Source: Bacteroidota bacterium
Lineage (GTDB): Bacteria; Bacteroidota; Bacteroidia; Chitinophagales; LD1
Assembly: GCA_947479455.1 (NCBI GenBank)
Contig: CANJZE010000003.1
Span: forward strand, 146,956-210,955
Length of the DNA: 64,000 nt
Reading direction: 5' to 3'
This document shows, one piece after another, positions 63,106 through 64,000 of this stretch. The notes beneath the pieces were generated by a model that did not search any database, had not been told where the DNA came from, and saw only the letters and a list, made by a program, of their open reading frames with translations. A program made the translations under genes and the position numbers. The first letter of the stretch is position 1; every line of letters starts with the position of its first letter.

Positions 63106-64000
63106 ATGAGTTTAACATCAACACTATCTGACAAGAACAATCAACCACTTCGGGACAAATTCAAAACAGAATTTTTGCGACCAGAGTTTAAGTTGCAAGC
63201 AGAGTTAAAAGCCCCACCGCTGACAACAAACTATACGATTGTCGGGACAGCGTTTGATTATCTAATGCGTTTTTATTTGCAACGACTCAACAAAGACACT
63301 TTTGAAGATAGAGGCAATTGGGTTGCTGACAATGCTTATGAAAGTTTGACAGAGCATACTTTGAAAAGACAAGGGAAAGAAACGGCAACAGGTTTTCGCA
63401 AAGACAAAATATATAAAACGAAAGACCTTCTAAAAATTATTACCGACCAATATTCACAGACCAAGAAAAATTATTCTAAGTTTTTAGCAGACGGCATCAT
63501 TACAGACGAACTTGTAGCCAACACACTTTACTTAGCGAAACTTGATGTTTATTCAAGAGCAGGAATCATTGACCAAAACTTTGACTTTCATAATCCAGAC
63601 GACATTACTGACATTAAAGCAATGCTATCATTAGTGGACAACGAAAAGTTTACTGCAAAAAGTAAATGCTACTTCAATCCAACTTTCGGTGGAGGTTCTG
63701 CAATCGTTAACGGTGCAGATGCTGACTTAATTATTGACAATATTTTAATTGACATCAAGGCGACAAAGAATTTAAAACTTGAAAGAGACCACATAAATCA
63801 AACTTTAGGTTACTACATTTTATCTCTTATCGGTGGAGTAAATCTCAAACCATTTGCAAGACCGATTGAACACATCGGAATTTATTTCGCAAGGCACGGT
63901 GAACTTTGGACAGTTCCTATTTCATCGTTTGGCGACAGTAAAAAGTTTTCTGACTTTAAAGATTGGTTCATATCGTATGTAAAGCCAAAAGAAAAAACTT
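63106..64000 (+). CDS. Cassette 7: putative RecB-like PD-(D/E)XK nuclease (partial)
   Basis: Open from ATG 63106 to the window end (298 codons, no stop yet). The segment GADADLIIDNILIDIKATKN gives D207, D216-x-K218, and INQTLGYY gives Q232xxxY236. Together these form the RecB-type PD-(D/E)XK active site seen in Cas4/RecB/AddB-like nucleases. The N-terminal half is helical with no recognised domain. A defence or DNA-processing role is inference. Confidence 0.6.
   Translation, partial: MSLTSTLSDKNNQPLRDKFKTEFLRPEFKLQAELKAPPLTTNYTIVGTAFDYLMRFYLQRLNKDTFEDRGNWVADNAYESLTEHTLKRQGKETATGFRKDKIYKTKDLLKIITDQYSQTKKNYSKFLADGIITDELVANTLYLAKLDVYSRAGIIDQNFDFHNPDDITDIKAMLSLVDNEKFTAKSKCYFNPTFGGGSAIVNGADADLIIDNILIDIKATKNLKLERDHINQTLGYYILSLIGGVNLKPFARPIEHIGIYFARHGELWTVPISSFGDSKKFSDFKDWFISYVKPKEKT

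Noticed and set aside
1-64000. tRNA or rRNA genes
   Set aside because: I looked through the intergenic gaps and saw no cloverleaf with a TTCRANNC arm nor rRNA signatures. A covariance scan would be needed to exclude them fully.

Overview
The window looks like a chromosomal piece of a Bacteroidota bacterium, probably Chitinophagia/Sphingobacteriia-like, though the exact taxon cannot be fixed from here. Support comes from type IX secretion (T9SS) sorting tails (YPNP-type) on secreted enzymes, a remnant of a gliding-motility-type C-terminal domain, promoter elements matching the Bacteroidota -7 consensus TAnnTTTG, near absence of Shine-Dalgarno sites, and typical Bacteroidota families (RpoD-like short sigma factor, DUF2490, GH3-like synthetase, PafA-like phosphatase, collagen-like surface protein).

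Layout. 1-3532: dTDP-rhamnose / surface polysaccharide genes (rfbB end, a nucleotide-sugar epimerase, CpsB-type phosphatase, rfbC, rfbD). 3672-14287: housekeeping and envelope genes (cysQ, class II HMG-CoA reductase, a multi-PAS histidine kinase, carboxylesterase, lipoprotein, peroxiredoxin, PhoD-like phosphatase, lipid A-type acyltransferase). 14385-15058: a candidate small RNA and a decayed dihydroorotase gene. 15055-19889: a SulP transporter / beta-carbonic anhydrase operon divergent from a TetR regulator, with a palindromic operator candidate between two good promoters. 19941-28158: a rearranged division/cell-wall (dcw) cluster, murE-ftsW-murG-murC-ftsQ-ftsA, without mraY, murD or ftsZ, and with a DUF433/DUF5615 toxin-antitoxin pair between murG and murC. 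28436-52147: ordinary core genes (folD, proS, trmN6, mdh, sigma factor, gpsA, acyltransferase, acyl-CoA dehydrogenase, cold-shock protein), interrupted by a collagen-like protein, two tiny ORFs, a nonsense-mutated AHSA1 gene and dispersed REP-like palindromes.

The standout is 52319-64000: an integron-like cassette array. A tyrosine recombinase without the IntI-specific insert is followed on the same strand by an attI-like point (GTTAGCGGT, 53541) and at least seven cassettes separated by six attC-like sites. All six sites are exactly 136 nt long, have an R''/R' outer pair (..AAC / GTT..), a 1-versus-4-or-more-nt asymmetric bulge, an inner stem of about 20 bp and three phased TTTGTG/TTTAGTG-like motifs in the loop. 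The R' tail of each site is perfectly complementary over 9 nt to the R'' of the NEXT site, not to its own R''. That is expected only if each interval is a separately circularising cassette cut at G^TT. The core sequences break the canonical RYYYAAC/GTTRRRY consensus, so standard attC models may miss them. Cargo: FISUMP lipoprotein, fatty-acid-hydroxylase-family membrane enzyme, GH5 glycosidase with a T9SS tail, a large multi-gene cassette (PD-(D/E)XK-like nuclease, NfeD, SPFH protein, one antisense ORF), M43 metalloprotease with a T9SS tail, a DUF1648 membrane protein, and a RecB-like nuclease cut off by the window end.
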